Assembly (NCBI GenBank): GCA_900550955.1
Contig: URUF01000036.1
Location: 1 to 22,286 of the forward strand
From: an uncultured Eubacteriales bacterium
GTDB lineage: Bacteria > Bacillota > Clostridia > Christensenellales > Aristaeellaceae
Direction of reading: 5' to 3'
DNA length: 22,286 bases
Part shown: piece after piece, positions 6,313-13,759 of the stretch
Numbering within the stretch: position 1 is the first letter of the stretch
Layout: each line of letters starts with the position of its first letter
Notes under the pieces: model-generated
What the model was told of the DNA's origin: nothing
Database searches by the model: none
Seen by the model: the letters and a program-made list of their open reading frames with translations, nothing else
Translations under genes and position numbers: made by a program

Positions 6313-7452
6313 TCATTCCCTTTCTTTTCCCGCCTCGTCCCTCGCTGGCTTCCCAAGGCCCGCCAAATGCGGCAGCACCTGCCGCACCACCTCGCTGGCC
6401 CCGCTGGAAAACAGCGAATGAATCATCCTGCGCACGTCGCGCTTTACCTTGGGATCCAGCTCGCGAATGGCCTCCAATATGCGCGCGGCGCTCTCGCGCC
6501 AGTCCTCGGTCAAATCCGTCACCAGCTCGGCCTGGGCCGCGTCCACCACCTTGTACAGCGTGTCCACCAGCAGGCGGCGGCGCTCCATATCCATGCCCTG
6601 AAGCCAGGTGTGAATGGCCTCGTCGGTGATTCGGCCGCTCATGTCCAGGCCGCTTTGGGTTACAAAGGCCCCGTCCTCCACCTGCCAGGTCATGGCGTCA
6701 TGCTGCAATATGCCCAGCGCCGTGGATTTTACCACCGTGTACACGGGGTGGTAATGCAGCAGCATGCCCACCACGCTGCTTTGGGGAATGTAGCTTTCAA
6801 CGCGCGGGCTAACGCGCTGGTAGCCCGCGCTGTGAAGCGTGCTCTCGTCCAGGCCCGGGCCGTCGAAGCTGTATACCTTATCAATGCGCTTTTGCGCTGC
6901 TTCCGCCGCGCAGGCCCCGGCATACACGGCCAGGTTGCCGCCCTTGCTGTGCCCGCCCAGCATAAGCGCGCCCGGCTTCTCTGCCGCGCGCTCAATATAG
7001 GCCGCCGCTTCCTTTTGCGAGGGCACCGTCATAAAGGACATGTTCAAATCCTCTTTCCATCCGGCAATGGTCAAATCCGTGCCGCGAAAGGCCGCATAGC
7101 GCCGCCCGTCGGGCAATTCCCACGTACACGCGCAAAACTGCATCTCCCTTTGCGGGTCTATCTCGTTCACATAGTCCCGCATGCGCCAGGCGGCATAGCG
7201 CTCAAGCCCGGCGCAGGTTTCAAACAGGCGGTAGCGCTTTTGCTGAAAAACGTCCAGCGCCTCATAATCCACATGCGCCTTCAAAAAGGCCCATGCCTGC
7301 GCCACGGTGGGCCGTGCGTCCGGCCCGTCCATCAGGCCTTCCATGGGCATATACACCAGCTGTGTCAAAATCAGGCCGTCCAAAGCGTCAAACGGCTTTT
7401 CCCCAAGCGGTCTGCCGCCCGTTTGGCGGGCGTGGTCCTGAATATTGGCCAT
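6313..7452 (-). CDS. DUF2974 (Mbeg1-like) alpha/beta-hydrolase
   Basis: The 379-residue product carries the lipase-type nucleophile elbow GGHSKGGNLAVYAG with Ser at about residue 169, preceded by AAFRGTD (oxyanion region, as in class 3 lipases) and followed by YSFDGPGLD, likely the catalytic Asp, and histidines in LLHYHPV and LQHDAMTW. DUF2974 proteins are predicted cytoplasmic lipases or esterases of unknown substrate, frequent in Clostridia. No signal peptide is seen. I chose ATG 7452 because GGGAGGGG precedes it; an in-frame ATG at 7503 would overlap the promoter. It is a monocistronic gene divergent from the glycosyltransferase. Fold assignment is good, substrate unknown. Confidence 0.85.
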   Translation of the reverse strand: MANIQDHARQTGGRPLGEKPFDALDGLILTQLVYMPMEGLMDGPDARPTVAQAWAFLKAHVDYEALDVFQQKRYRLFETCAGLERYAAWRMRDYVNEIDPQREMQFCACTWELPDGRRYAAFRGTDLTIAGWKEDLNMSFMTVPSQKEAAAYIERAAEKPGALMLGGHSKGGNLAVYAGACAAEAAQKRIDKVYSFDGPGLDESTLHSAGYQRVSPRVESYIPQSSVVGMLLHYHPVYTVVKSTALGILQHDAMTWQVEDGAFVTQSGLDMSGRITDEAIHTWLQGMDMERRRLLVDTLYKVVDAAQAELVTDLTEDWRESAARILEAIRELDPKVKRDVRRMIHSLFSSGASEVVRQVLPHLAGLGKPARDEAGKERE

Positions 7453-7494
7453 AAAACGTTCGCCCCTCCCTGCTATCAAAGTAGGCCGCGTTCC

Positions 7495-7523
7495 AGTATA
7501 CATTAGCCCGCCGCGCCGCGCAA
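7495..7523 (-). promoter_or_regulatory. Promoter of the DUF2974 hydrolase gene
   Basis: On the minus strand: TTGCGC (7523-7518), 17 bases, TATACT (7500-7495), with TG directly before the -10. It lies 42 bases upstream of the chosen ATG and supports that start over the longer reading. Confidence 0.6.
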
Positions 7524-7576
7524 CCCGGCCCTGCCGTAGAAAAAAAGTAGAAACTTGTTACATGCTGGCACACCGC

Positions 7577-7605
7577 TTTCAAAACCTTGCGCGGCATGGT
7601 ATAAT
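7577..7605 (+). promoter_or_regulatory. Promoter of the glycosyltransferase-UPF0104 operon
   Basis: TATAAT at 7600-7605 is preceded by TGG, giving an extended -10; a weak -35 TTTCAA (7577-7582) stands 17 bases before it. The -10 ends 34 bases upstream of the glycosyltransferase ATG. It is back to back with the hydrolase promoter, with about 50 bases between them. Confidence 0.7.
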
Positions 7606-7639
7606 ACCGTAGGTTCCATTTGCTTTTTAGGAGGCCCGC

Positions 7640-8791
7640 ATGATCATCGGCCAATTTTGTGAAACCTATCCGCCCGCGCTGGACGGCGTTGGCAGGGTGA
7701 TGCTCGCCTATTGCCAAACCCTTTCCGCCATGGGGCACCGTTGCCTGTACGTGGCCCCGCGCGACAGCGCCAACACCTCCACGCCCGGCTGTGAAACCCT
7801 GCTATACTCAGGCGTGGGCATTCCCGGCGAGCCCTACCGCATCGGCGTGCCCGCTTTTAGCCGCGCCTACCGCCGGGCTGTCAAGGCCACGCCCTTTGAC
7901 CTGGTGCACGCCCACACGCCCTTCCTGGCCGGGCGCGCCGCGCGGCGCATCGCCCGCAAACGCGGCGTGCCGCTTGTGGCCACCTTCCACAGCAAGTATT
8001 ACGACGATTTTTACCGCGCCACGCATTCCCGCGCGCTTGCGAAGCTGGCGCTGAAATACGTGGTTTCCTTCTACAATACCTGCGACGAGGTATGGGCCGT
8101 GAACGAGCGCACCGCCGATGTGCTGCGCGGCTATGGCTACCGGGGCCATATCGTTTGCATGCCCAACGGCACCGACCGCCAAACCGTGGACGAGGAAACC
8201 TACAATCGCGTGCTTGCGCGCTATCCCCTGCGGGATAACGTGCCCACGCTCATCTTTGTAGGCCAGATGGACGTAAAGAAAAACATGCCCTCCATTTTGC
8301 GCGCCTGCGCCCTGCTGCGCGACCGGGGCATGGATTTTCAGCTGCTCATGGTGGGCGCCGGGCAGGACCTTGCCAGCTTGAAGGCCCTGTGCGCCAGCCT
8401 TCACTTGCAGGACCGCGTGCTCTTCACCGGCTTTATCGGCCAGCGGGAAGCGACCCTATCGCTGTACCGCCGGGCCGATCTATTGGTGTTCCCCTCCGTG
8501 TACGACAACGCGCCCATGGTGGTGCGCGAGGCGGCGGCCATGGGCACGCCCGCTCTGCTGGTGAGGGATACCTGCTCCGCCGAGGAAGTTACCCATGGCG
8601 AAAACGGCTTCCTGTGTGAAAACACCGTGGAATCCATCGCGGACGGTATCCTGGGCGCGCTGCCCACGGCCGCGCAGGTGGGCGCGCGCGCGCGCGATAC
8701 CATCCCCATTCCCTGGGACCGGCTTATGCAGCGCGTGCTTGCGCGCTATCAGCGCCTCATTGACCGGCATGGCGAAAGGAGGCCCGCATGA
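7640..8791 (+). CDS. GT4-family glycosyltransferase
   Basis: The 383-residue product has the two-Rossmann GT-B plan of family GT4: an N-terminal glycine-rich acceptor loop (ETYPPALDGVGR, residues 8-19), HAHTPF near residue 90, then the nucleotide-sugar half with FVGQMDVKKN and the C-terminal signature YDNAPMVVREAA (288-299). There the usual E-x7-E pair reads D-x7-E, still acidic. It should transfer a sugar from a nucleotide donor to a lipid or glycan at the inner face of the membrane; sugar and acceptor cannot be told. The ATG follows AGGAGG by five bases. It overlaps the next gene by four bases (ATGA), so the two are translationally coupled. An alternating GC tract lies near its 3' end. Confidence 0.88.
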   Translation: MIIGQFCETYPPALDGVGRVMLAYCQTLSAMGHRCLYVAPRDSANTSTPGCETLLYSGVGIPGEPYRIGVPAFSRAYRRAVKATPFDLVHAHTPFLAGRAARRIARKRGVPLVATFHSKYYDDFYRATHSRALAKLALKYVVSFYNTCDEVWAVNERTADVLRGYGYRGHIVCMPNGTDRQTVDEETYNRVLARYPLRDNVPTLIFVGQMDVKKNMPSILRACALLRDRGMDFQLLMVGAGQDLASLKALCASLHLQDRVLFTGFIGQREATLSLYRRADLLVFPSVYDNAPMVVREAAAMGTPALLVRDTCSAEEVTHGENGFLCENTVESIADGILGALPTAAQVGARARDTIPIPWDRLMQRVLARYQRLIDRHGERRPA

Positions 8792-9828
8792 AACCAGGCC
8801 TTCGCAAGCTGCTCAATTTTTTGTTTATCGCCGCCACCCTGGCGCTGGTGCTGGTAATCGCCTTTGCCAACAGCGATCTGGAAAACGCCTGGGAGGCGCT
8901 GTTTACGCTCAATCCCTATTGGCTGCTGGCCTCCGCCGGTTGCTGGCTTGCCTATCTGCTGTTTGACGCGCTGGGCTATCACTACTTCCTGCGCAAGCAA
9001 AATTACGGCATCCGCTTCCGCTCCACGCTGTTTATCTCGCTGATGGGCTTCTATTACGGCAATATCACTCCCGGCGCCAGCGGCGGCCAGCCCATGCAAA
9101 TTTACTATATGAACAAGCACGGCGTGCCCATCGGCATAGGCACCTCGGGCATTTCCATGAAGTTTATCTGCAACCAGCTTATGGTGGTGCTCCTGGCCTC
9201 CGCGCTGTGGCTTTGGAATATGGACTTTGTAAACCTCCAGCTTTCGGGCGCGCGCTGGCTGGTGGTTGTGGGCTGGCTAATCAATTTTGCCGCCATCCCG
9301 CTTATCCTGCTGGTGGCCTTTCACAGGCCGCTGGTGCAGCGCGTCGCGGGCTTCCTGGTGCGCATGGGGCATAAGCTGCGCCTGGTTAAGGATCCCGAGG
9401 TCACCATGCTGCACATTCACACCACGCTGGATTCCTACCACGCCAGCTTCCTGCGCCTCACGCGCCATCCCAGGCAGGTTTGTATCCAGCTTTGCCTGTC
9501 CGCCCTAAGCGTGTTGGGGCTGATGTCGGTTATCCTATGCGTATACCGCGCCTTTGGCGAAAGCGGCACGCCCTGGCAGTACCTGCTTACCATCTCCTTC
9601 CTGCTGTTTTTAAGCGCCAGCTACACGCCCCTGCCCGGGGCCAGCGGCGCGCAGGAGGGCGGCTTCCTCATCTTCTACCGCGGGCTGTTCACCACCGGCA
9701 CTATCGGCCTGGCGCTATTGGTGTGGCGCTTTATGACCTACTATCTCTTCCTCATCGTGGGCGCGGCGGCAACCGTGCTCTCCCATCTGCGTCCCGCAAA
9801 GAAAAACGCCGCCCGCCCGGCAGGATGA
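8788..9828 (+). CDS. UPF0104 / LPG-synthase-TM family membrane protein
   Basis: The 346-residue product is a polytopic membrane protein of the lysylphosphatidylglycerol synthase transmembrane family (PF03706), without the cytoplasmic lysyltransferase domain of MprF. It begins with a membrane helix (residues 9-26) and has several more. It carries the family signatures NITPGASGGQPMQIYYM (92-108) and YTPLPGASGAQEGG (about 279-292). Members are thought to move or flip lipids, including glycolipids. The start overlaps the glycosyltransferase stop and has its own AAAGGAGG. The pairing suggests one makes a glycolipid and the other moves it; this is inference. The C-terminus is basic (RPAKKNAARPAG). 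Confidence 0.88.
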   Translation: MKPGLRKLLNFLFIAATLALVLVIAFANSDLENAWEALFTLNPYWLLASAGCWLAYLLFDALGYHYFLRKQNYGIRFRSTLFISLMGFYYGNITPGASGGQPMQIYYMNKHGVPIGIGTSGISMKFICNQLMVVLLASALWLWNMDFVNLQLSGARWLVVVGWLINFAAIPLILLVAFHRPLVQRVAGFLVRMGHKLRLVKDPEVTMLHIHTTLDSYHASFLRLTRHPRQVCIQLCLSALSVLGLMSVILCVYRAFGESGTPWQYLLTISFLLFLSASYTPLPGASGAQEGGFLIFYRGLFTTGTIGLALLVWRFMTYYLFLIVGAAATVLSHLRPAKKNAARPAG

Positions 9829-9854
9829 ACCGGGCGCGCTGGTTTCTGCGGCGC

Positions 9855-9907
9855 AAAACGCCCCGCGTATCTACGCCGCCAACGGCGGCAGGTACGCGGG
9901 GCGTTTT
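9855..9907. terminator. Bidirectional terminator between convergent operons
   Basis: AAAACGCCCCGCGTA (9855-9869) pairs perfectly with TACGCGGGGCGTTTT (9893-9907), and the enclosed region has its own GCCGCC-AAC-GGCGGC hairpin (9875-9889). Both strands end the stem in GCGTTTT, so it can end the plus-strand operon (stop at 9828) and the long minus-strand gene train (stop at 10039). The remaining gap 9908-10038 shows only a 6-bp hairpin (9920-9933) and no gene. Confidence 0.85.
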
Positions 9908-10038
9908 CATTGGTTCGATGCGGCAAATGCCGCGCAGGCGCGCGCCGCCTAAACGGCCCGGCGCAAGCAGCGCCAAAGCCACCCCTGCTGCCGCAACCGA
10001 CGCGGGGCGGGCGGGATTGCGCCTTCTATTCGCGGGCC

Positions 10039-10599
10039 CTATTTCTCCGGGTACTGCGCGCGCGCCCCGCCAATGTAGGGCAGCCTAGAGTAGGCCATCG
10101 CCACGTGGGCCTCCCCCACCTTGGTTTCGCCCTCGCCCATGCGCAAGGGCACGGCCACTGGCCTTACATGCATGCCCACCAGCGTGTCCCCCACGTCAAT
10201 GGCCGCGTCCGCCTGTATGCTCGCGGCCACGGCGGGCTCGCGCAAGCGCCGGTATGCCGCGGCCCCCGTGCTGCCGCCCGCCTTGGGCACGGGCATCACG
10301 TTCACCTGGGTCAGGCGCAGGCGGTCAAGCAGCTCCTGCTCCATCACCAGCGCGCGGTTCAAATGCTCGCAGCACTGGAAAACCGGGCACAAATCCAGCT
10401 CCCGGCAGGTTTCAATCATCGCTTCGGCCAGCGCGTCGCCAAGCTCGGGCACGCTGTTATGGCCTATATGCCCGCCCGCCACCTCGCTGGTGGAGCAGCC
10501 AAGCACCACCGCCGCGCCGGGGCGCAGGCGCGCGGCCTCCTTCAAATAGCGCAGGCAGCCCGCAAGCTGCCCGGCCACGGCCTCATATTCCCGCTTCAT
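10039..10599 (-). CDS. UPF0340 family protein (YwlG-like, TIGR01440)
   Basis: The 186-residue product matches the UPF0340 pattern: VVLGCSTSEVAGGHIG (residues 31-46), FQCCEHLNRALVMEQ, the glycine-rich VPKAGGSTGAAAY, DAAIDVGDTLVGMHVRPVAVPLR, and a terminal GEAHVAMAYSRLPYIGG. Length is normal for the family, whose biochemical function is not established; conserved Cys, His and Gly clusters suggest a small-molecule binding site. The ATG at 10599 has AAAGGAAGG upstream. It is the last gene of the leftward train, 19 bases after the methyltransferase, and faces the bidirectional terminator. Confidence 0.9.
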   Translation of the reverse strand: MKREYEAVAGQLAGCLRYLKEAARLRPGAAVVLGCSTSEVAGGHIGHNSVPELGDALAEAMIETCRELDLCPVFQCCEHLNRALVMEQELLDRLRLTQVNVMPVPKAGGSTGAAAYRRLREPAVAASIQADAAIDVGDTLVGMHVRPVAVPLRMGEGETKVGEAHVAMAYSRLPYIGGARAQYPEK

Positions 10600-10618
10600 G
10601 GCTTATTCCTTCCTTTCC

Positions 10619-11350
10619 TCAGCCCCGCCCGGCGGCATGCACGAAGGCGTACGCCCCTATGCCCACCGCAACAGACAGGTTGAGCGAGTCGATTTGATCG
10701 TTGTGCGGAATGCGCACGGCGCGCCCCAGCCTGGCAAACTCCGGCGGCAGGCCGCTGCCCTCGTTGCCAAACACCAGCGCGTAGGGCGTTTGCACGCTTT
10801 GGCAGGCCTCCTCCAGCAGCGCCGCGCCGTCCAGCATGAACGGATACAGCGCGTGGCCCGGATGCTCCGCGCGGTAGCTGGCAAAGTCCTCATACTGTTT
10901 TACCCGCAGCGAGAATACCGCGCCCATCGTGGCGCGCACCACCTTGGGGTCAAACACATCCGCCGCCGGGCGGATCACCGCGATATCCGGAATGCCCAGG
11001 CCCAGCAGCGTACGCTGGATGGAGCCCAGGTTGCCCTCGTCCATGGGATGGTGCAGCACCACATGCGGCCCGTCGGGCGCAAGGCCGCTCTGCCACTTTT
11101 CAAACACAACGGCGGCGTAGCAGTTTTGCTTGCCGCTGATGCGCGAAAGCGCCTTGTCGGCCGTTTCCTCGCGCACGTGATGCTCGCGGCACAGGGCGCG
11201 CAGCTTTTCAACGCCCTCCCCCTGCGCGCGCTCGCTCAGCAACAGGCGCAGGGCGCGTTCAGGCGCGTTTTGCATCAGCGCCATGGAGGGGAAAACGCCC
11301 GGCGCATAGCTATATGGCAAATCCGCGCTGTATGGCTTCAGGGGCGGCAT
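10619..11350 (-). CDS. SpoU/TrmH-family RNA 2'-O-methyltransferase
   Basis: The 243-residue product has the knotted SPOUT methyltransferase domain: motif 1 HPMDEGNLGSIQRTLLGLGI (101-120), motif 2 FGNEGSGLP (194-202) and motif 3 IPHNDQIDSLNLSVAVGIGAYAF (214-236), with the SAM-binding trefoil knot in the last two. Residues 30-90 resemble the L30e-like substrate-binding domain of this family. It should methylate a ribose in rRNA or tRNA using SAM; the target base cannot be told. I chose ATG 11350, six bases after GGGAGG; the ATG at 11356 abuts the site. It overlaps the acetyltransferase gene by 13 bases. Confidence 0.9.
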   Translation of the reverse strand: MPPLKPYSADLPYSYAPGVFPSMALMQNAPERALRLLLSERAQGEGVEKLRALCREHHVREETADKALSRISGKQNCYAAVVFEKWQSGLAPDGPHVVLHHPMDEGNLGSIQRTLLGLGIPDIAVIRPAADVFDPKVVRATMGAVFSLRVKQYEDFASYRAEHPGHALYPFMLDGAALLEEACQSVQTPYALVFGNEGSGLPPEFARLGRAVRIPHNDQIDSLNLSVAVGIGAYAFVHAAGRG

Positions 11351-11940
11351 GGGCATCCTCCCTTCTGCGCCTCGTATTCCTCCTTGAGCAGGCTGTATGC
11401 GCATTCGTCGGTATAGGAGCCGTCGGGCAGCTTCCAGGTGCGGCGCAGCGTGCCCTCGTACACAAAGCCCAGCTTTTTGATCAGCCGCTTGCTTCGCTGG
11501 TTAAAGGGGAAATGGCTCACGCACACCATGGGGCAATTCAGCGTTTCAAAGGCGTACTTGAGCGCCGCGCTGTTCGCCTCCGTGCCGTAGCCCTGGCCCC
11601 AGTATGCCTCGCCCAGGGCATAGCCCAGCTCCCGCGCGCCTTCCATTGCGCGTCTGCCCGCCCGCTTGTGCAGCCCCACAGAGCCTATCACGCGCCCGCT
11701 GCGCTTCTCCACCACGGCCCAAACCTCGCCCTCGCGGATGAACATATCCACTACGCGGCGGCTGTCCTCAAGCGTTTGATGGGGCGGCCAGCCCGCCATG
11801 GGGCCCACGTTTTCGCTTTTGGCGTAGGCAAATACGTCCACCGCGTCGTTGGGGTCAAAGCCGCGCAGCACCAGCCGCTCCGTCTGCAACACGGGCAGCG
11901 TAGGCGCCGCCGGTTTTCTTCTACGCTGAAACAGCCTCAT
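11338..11940 (-). CDS. GNAT-family N-acetyltransferase (RimJ/RimL-like)
   Basis: The 200-residue product is an Acetyltransf_3-type GNAT enzyme: LQTERLVLRGFDPNDA (residues 18-33) at the start, ELGYALGEAYWGQGYGTEA (104-122) with the Q-x-x-G-x-G acetyl-CoA pyrophosphate loop, and the late PFNQRSKRLIKKLGFVYEG block with the family asparagine. It transfers acetyl from acetyl-CoA to an amine, in this subfamily often a protein N-terminus; the substrate is unknown. Residues 1-14 are basic and outside the domain. Its ATG overlaps the stop of the DUF975 gene (ATGA), so it is translationally coupled to it. Confidence 0.9.
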   Translation of the reverse strand: MRLFQRRRKPAAPTLPVLQTERLVLRGFDPNDAVDVFAYAKSENVGPMAGWPPHQTLEDSRRVVDMFIREGEVWAVVEKRSGRVIGSVGLHKRAGRRAMEGARELGYALGEAYWGQGYGTEANSAALKYAFETLNCPMVCVSHFPFNQRSKRLIKKLGFVYEGTLRRTWKLPDGSYTDECAYSLLKEEYEAQKGGCPCRP

Positions 11941-12806
11941 TCCATTCCATCTCCGTTTTCATCGCTTCCGGATTGGCCGCCTTGTTCCCCGCCAAAGCCC
12001 GCCTGGTTGATAGCGTCCTCGTCCATGCCCATCTCGCGCAGGCGGCGGCGCATCTCTTCCTTAGCGCCGTTCATACCGTTTGCGTCGCTCACCGTAAGGA
12101 AAAACGACGCGCACGCCGCGTTCATGTACACGGAAATCGCCAGCTGCATAAACTGCGCGCCTACCAGCGCCACAACGGCGCTAAACGTCATCAAAAATAC
12201 CTGCGCCACATTGGCCGCCAGCGACCAGCCAATAAAGCTGATGCACAGCGAAAAATAGGCCATTTTTTTGTCCTTCATCACGGCCTTGCTTTTCTCCAGG
12301 GCCTGGGCGGCGGTAAGCTGCGGGTCCTGCGCCAGGTAATAGGGCGCCATGCTGTAACGTATGGCCGCCAATATGCCCGGAACCACCAGCAAAAGCGACC
12401 ACAAAAAGATTTTGACGGCCATCAGTACCTGCAGCCACAGCGCTTTATGCCATATGCCCATGCGGCCCAGCAAGCCCTCGCGCACGCCCGGATCTTCGCC
12501 CTGAAGGCGATGGAGGAAATAGCGGTCGCAGCTCAGCGACAGCGCGGGCGACAGCACAAAGGAAACCAGGCTCAAAGCTGCCAGCGCCACCCATGTGGCG
12601 TTGGGCACCTTCAAAAGCTCCAAATAGAACTGGTCGTACTGGCCATAGCTGAAATACACCAGCGGGTCGGGCACGCTCACGCTTTGCACAACGCTTAGCG
12701 CGGTTGACAGCACGCCCGCGAAAAACGTGACCACCAGCGCCGTTTGCCAGTTGCCGCGCAGCGCGTCGCGCGCCTTTTGCTTAAAATAGAACGAACCCAG
12801 CATCAT
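11937..12806 (-). CDS. DUF975 family integral membrane protein
   Basis: The 289-residue product starts with the DUF975 pattern (KQKARDALRGNWQTALVVTF) and has about five hydrophobic segments: near 20-40, 71-91, 123-148 and a long stretch 182-228. The family hallmark LVVPGILAAIRYSMAPYYLA with the later ALEKSKAVMKDKKMAYF is present. The tail after about residue 255 is soluble, acidic and glycine-rich. Function is unknown for the family. AAGGAGG lies 8 bases before ATG 12806; a second ATG follows at once. It comes directly after ftsY and is coupled to the acetyltransferase gene downstream. Confidence 0.85.
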   Translation of the reverse strand: MMLGSFYFKQKARDALRGNWQTALVVTFFAGVLSTALSVVQSVSVPDPLVYFSYGQYDQFYLELLKVPNATWVALAALSLVSFVLSPALSLSCDRYFLHRLQGEDPGVREGLLGRMGIWHKALWLQVLMAVKIFLWSLLLVVPGILAAIRYSMAPYYLAQDPQLTAAQALEKSKAVMKDKKMAYFSLCISFIGWSLAANVAQVFLMTFSAVVALVGAQFMQLAISVYMNAACASFFLTVSDANGMNGAKEEMRRRLREMGMDEDAINQAGFGGEQGGQSGSDENGDGME

Positions 12807-12824
12807 GCGGCATGCCTCCTTCCA

Positions 12825-12837
12825 AACCGAAGCGGTT
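12825..12837 (-). promoter_or_regulatory. Small hairpin overlapping the ftsY stop codon
   Basis: AACCG (12825-12829) and CGGTT (12833-12837) form a 5-bp stem that includes the ftsY stop codon; the RNA apex reads CCGCUUCGG, close to a stable UUCG-type loop. It is too short for a terminator and may only protect or mark the mRNA junction. Confidence 0.3.
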
Positions 12838-13747
12838 ATTCAAACAGCGCGTCCACAAACTCCTTGGCGTTAAAGGACTGCAAATCCTCAATGCCCTCGC
12901 CAACGCCCACATACATCACCGGCACGCCCAATTCCCGCACGATGGAGAAGGCAATGCCGCCCTTGGCCGTACCGTCCAGCTTGGTAAGCACAATGCCGTT
13001 GATACCCGCCGCCTCGCGGAAGGCGCGCGCCTGGGTAAGGCCGTTCTGGCCGGTGGTGGCGTCCACCACAAGCAGGCAGCGCACCGTGGCCTCCGGGTAT
13101 TCCCGGTCAATCACGCGGCGTATCTTCTCCATTTCGTCCATCAGGTTCTTTTTGTTGTGCAGGCGGCCCGCCGTATCCACGATGAGCAAATCCGCGTTGC
13201 GGGCCTTGGCGGCCTGCACGCCGTCAAACACAACGCCCGCGGGGTCGGCCCCCTCCTTGTGGCGCACAATGGGGCAGCGCGCCCGCTCGGACCATACCTG
13301 CAGCTGGTCCGCGGCGGCGGCGCGGAAGGTATCCGCCGCGCATAGGATGATGGTGCGGCCCAGGCCCTGGAAGCGCAGTGCCAGCTTGCCGATGGTGGTG
13401 GTTTTGCCCACGCCGTTCACGCCCACCATCAAAATCACCATGGGCCAGTGCAAAGCGGGCTTTTCCACCTCCAGCATATCCACCAGAATCTGCTTGAGAA
13501 CGGCCTTGGCCTCCTGCGCCTCTTTCAGCTTCTCCGCCTTCACGCGCTCGCGCAGCTTTTCAATGGCCTCATTGGCGCAGGCCGCGCCCATATCGCTCAA
13601 AATCAGGGCGTCCAGCAGGTCGTCGTAAAAGTCCTCGTCAATGGGCCGGTGCTCAGTCACCGCCGCGTCCATGGCAACGGCCATATGCTCGCGGCTTTTG
13701 AACAGCCCGTCGCGCAGGCGGGAAAACAGCCCCTTCTTTTCGGTCAT
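12836..13747 (-). CDS. ftsY: Signal recognition particle receptor FtsY
   Basis: The 303-residue product is the SRP GTPase FtsY, which docks ribosome-SRP complexes at the membrane for co-translational insertion. The NG domain shows the four-helix N part (about 1-95), P-loop GVNGVGKTT (109-117), the ADTFRAAAADQLQVW insertion box (138-152), DTAGR (191-195), VVDATTGQNG (227-236) and TKLDGTAKGG (255-264). The long acidic A domain of E. coli FtsY is absent, as usual in Bacillota; an amphipathic N-terminus (GLFSRLRDGLFKS) probably contacts lipid. AAGGAGG precedes the ATG. It lies 12 bases after smc. No ffh gene is in the window. Confidence 0.97.
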   Translation of the reverse strand: MTEKKGLFSRLRDGLFKSREHMAVAMDAAVTEHRPIDEDFYDDLLDALILSDMGAACANEAIEKLRERVKAEKLKEAQEAKAVLKQILVDMLEVEKPALHWPMVILMVGVNGVGKTTTIGKLALRFQGLGRTIILCAADTFRAAAADQLQVWSERARCPIVRHKEGADPAGVVFDGVQAAKARNADLLIVDTAGRLHNKKNLMDEMEKIRRVIDREYPEATVRCLLVVDATTGQNGLTQARAFREAAGINGIVLTKLDGTAKGGIAFSIVRELGVPVMYVGVGEGIEDLQSFNAKEFVDALFE

Positions 13748-13759
13748 GCAAATGCCTCC

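Noticed and set aside
7453..7503. A longer N-terminus (MYTGTRPTLIAGRGERF) for the DUF2974 hydrolase
   Set aside because: It would begin on the -10 of a good promoter and has no Shine-Dalgarno; the ATG at 7452 has one.
9908..10038. A small RNA or tRNA gene in the convergent gap
   Set aside because: No cloverleaf, no promoter and no T-tract other than the bidirectional terminator could be found.
10598..11416. A 272-codon plus-strand frame opposite the methyltransferase gene
   Set aside because: The opposite strand has intact SPOUT motifs; this frame has none and starts inside another gene.
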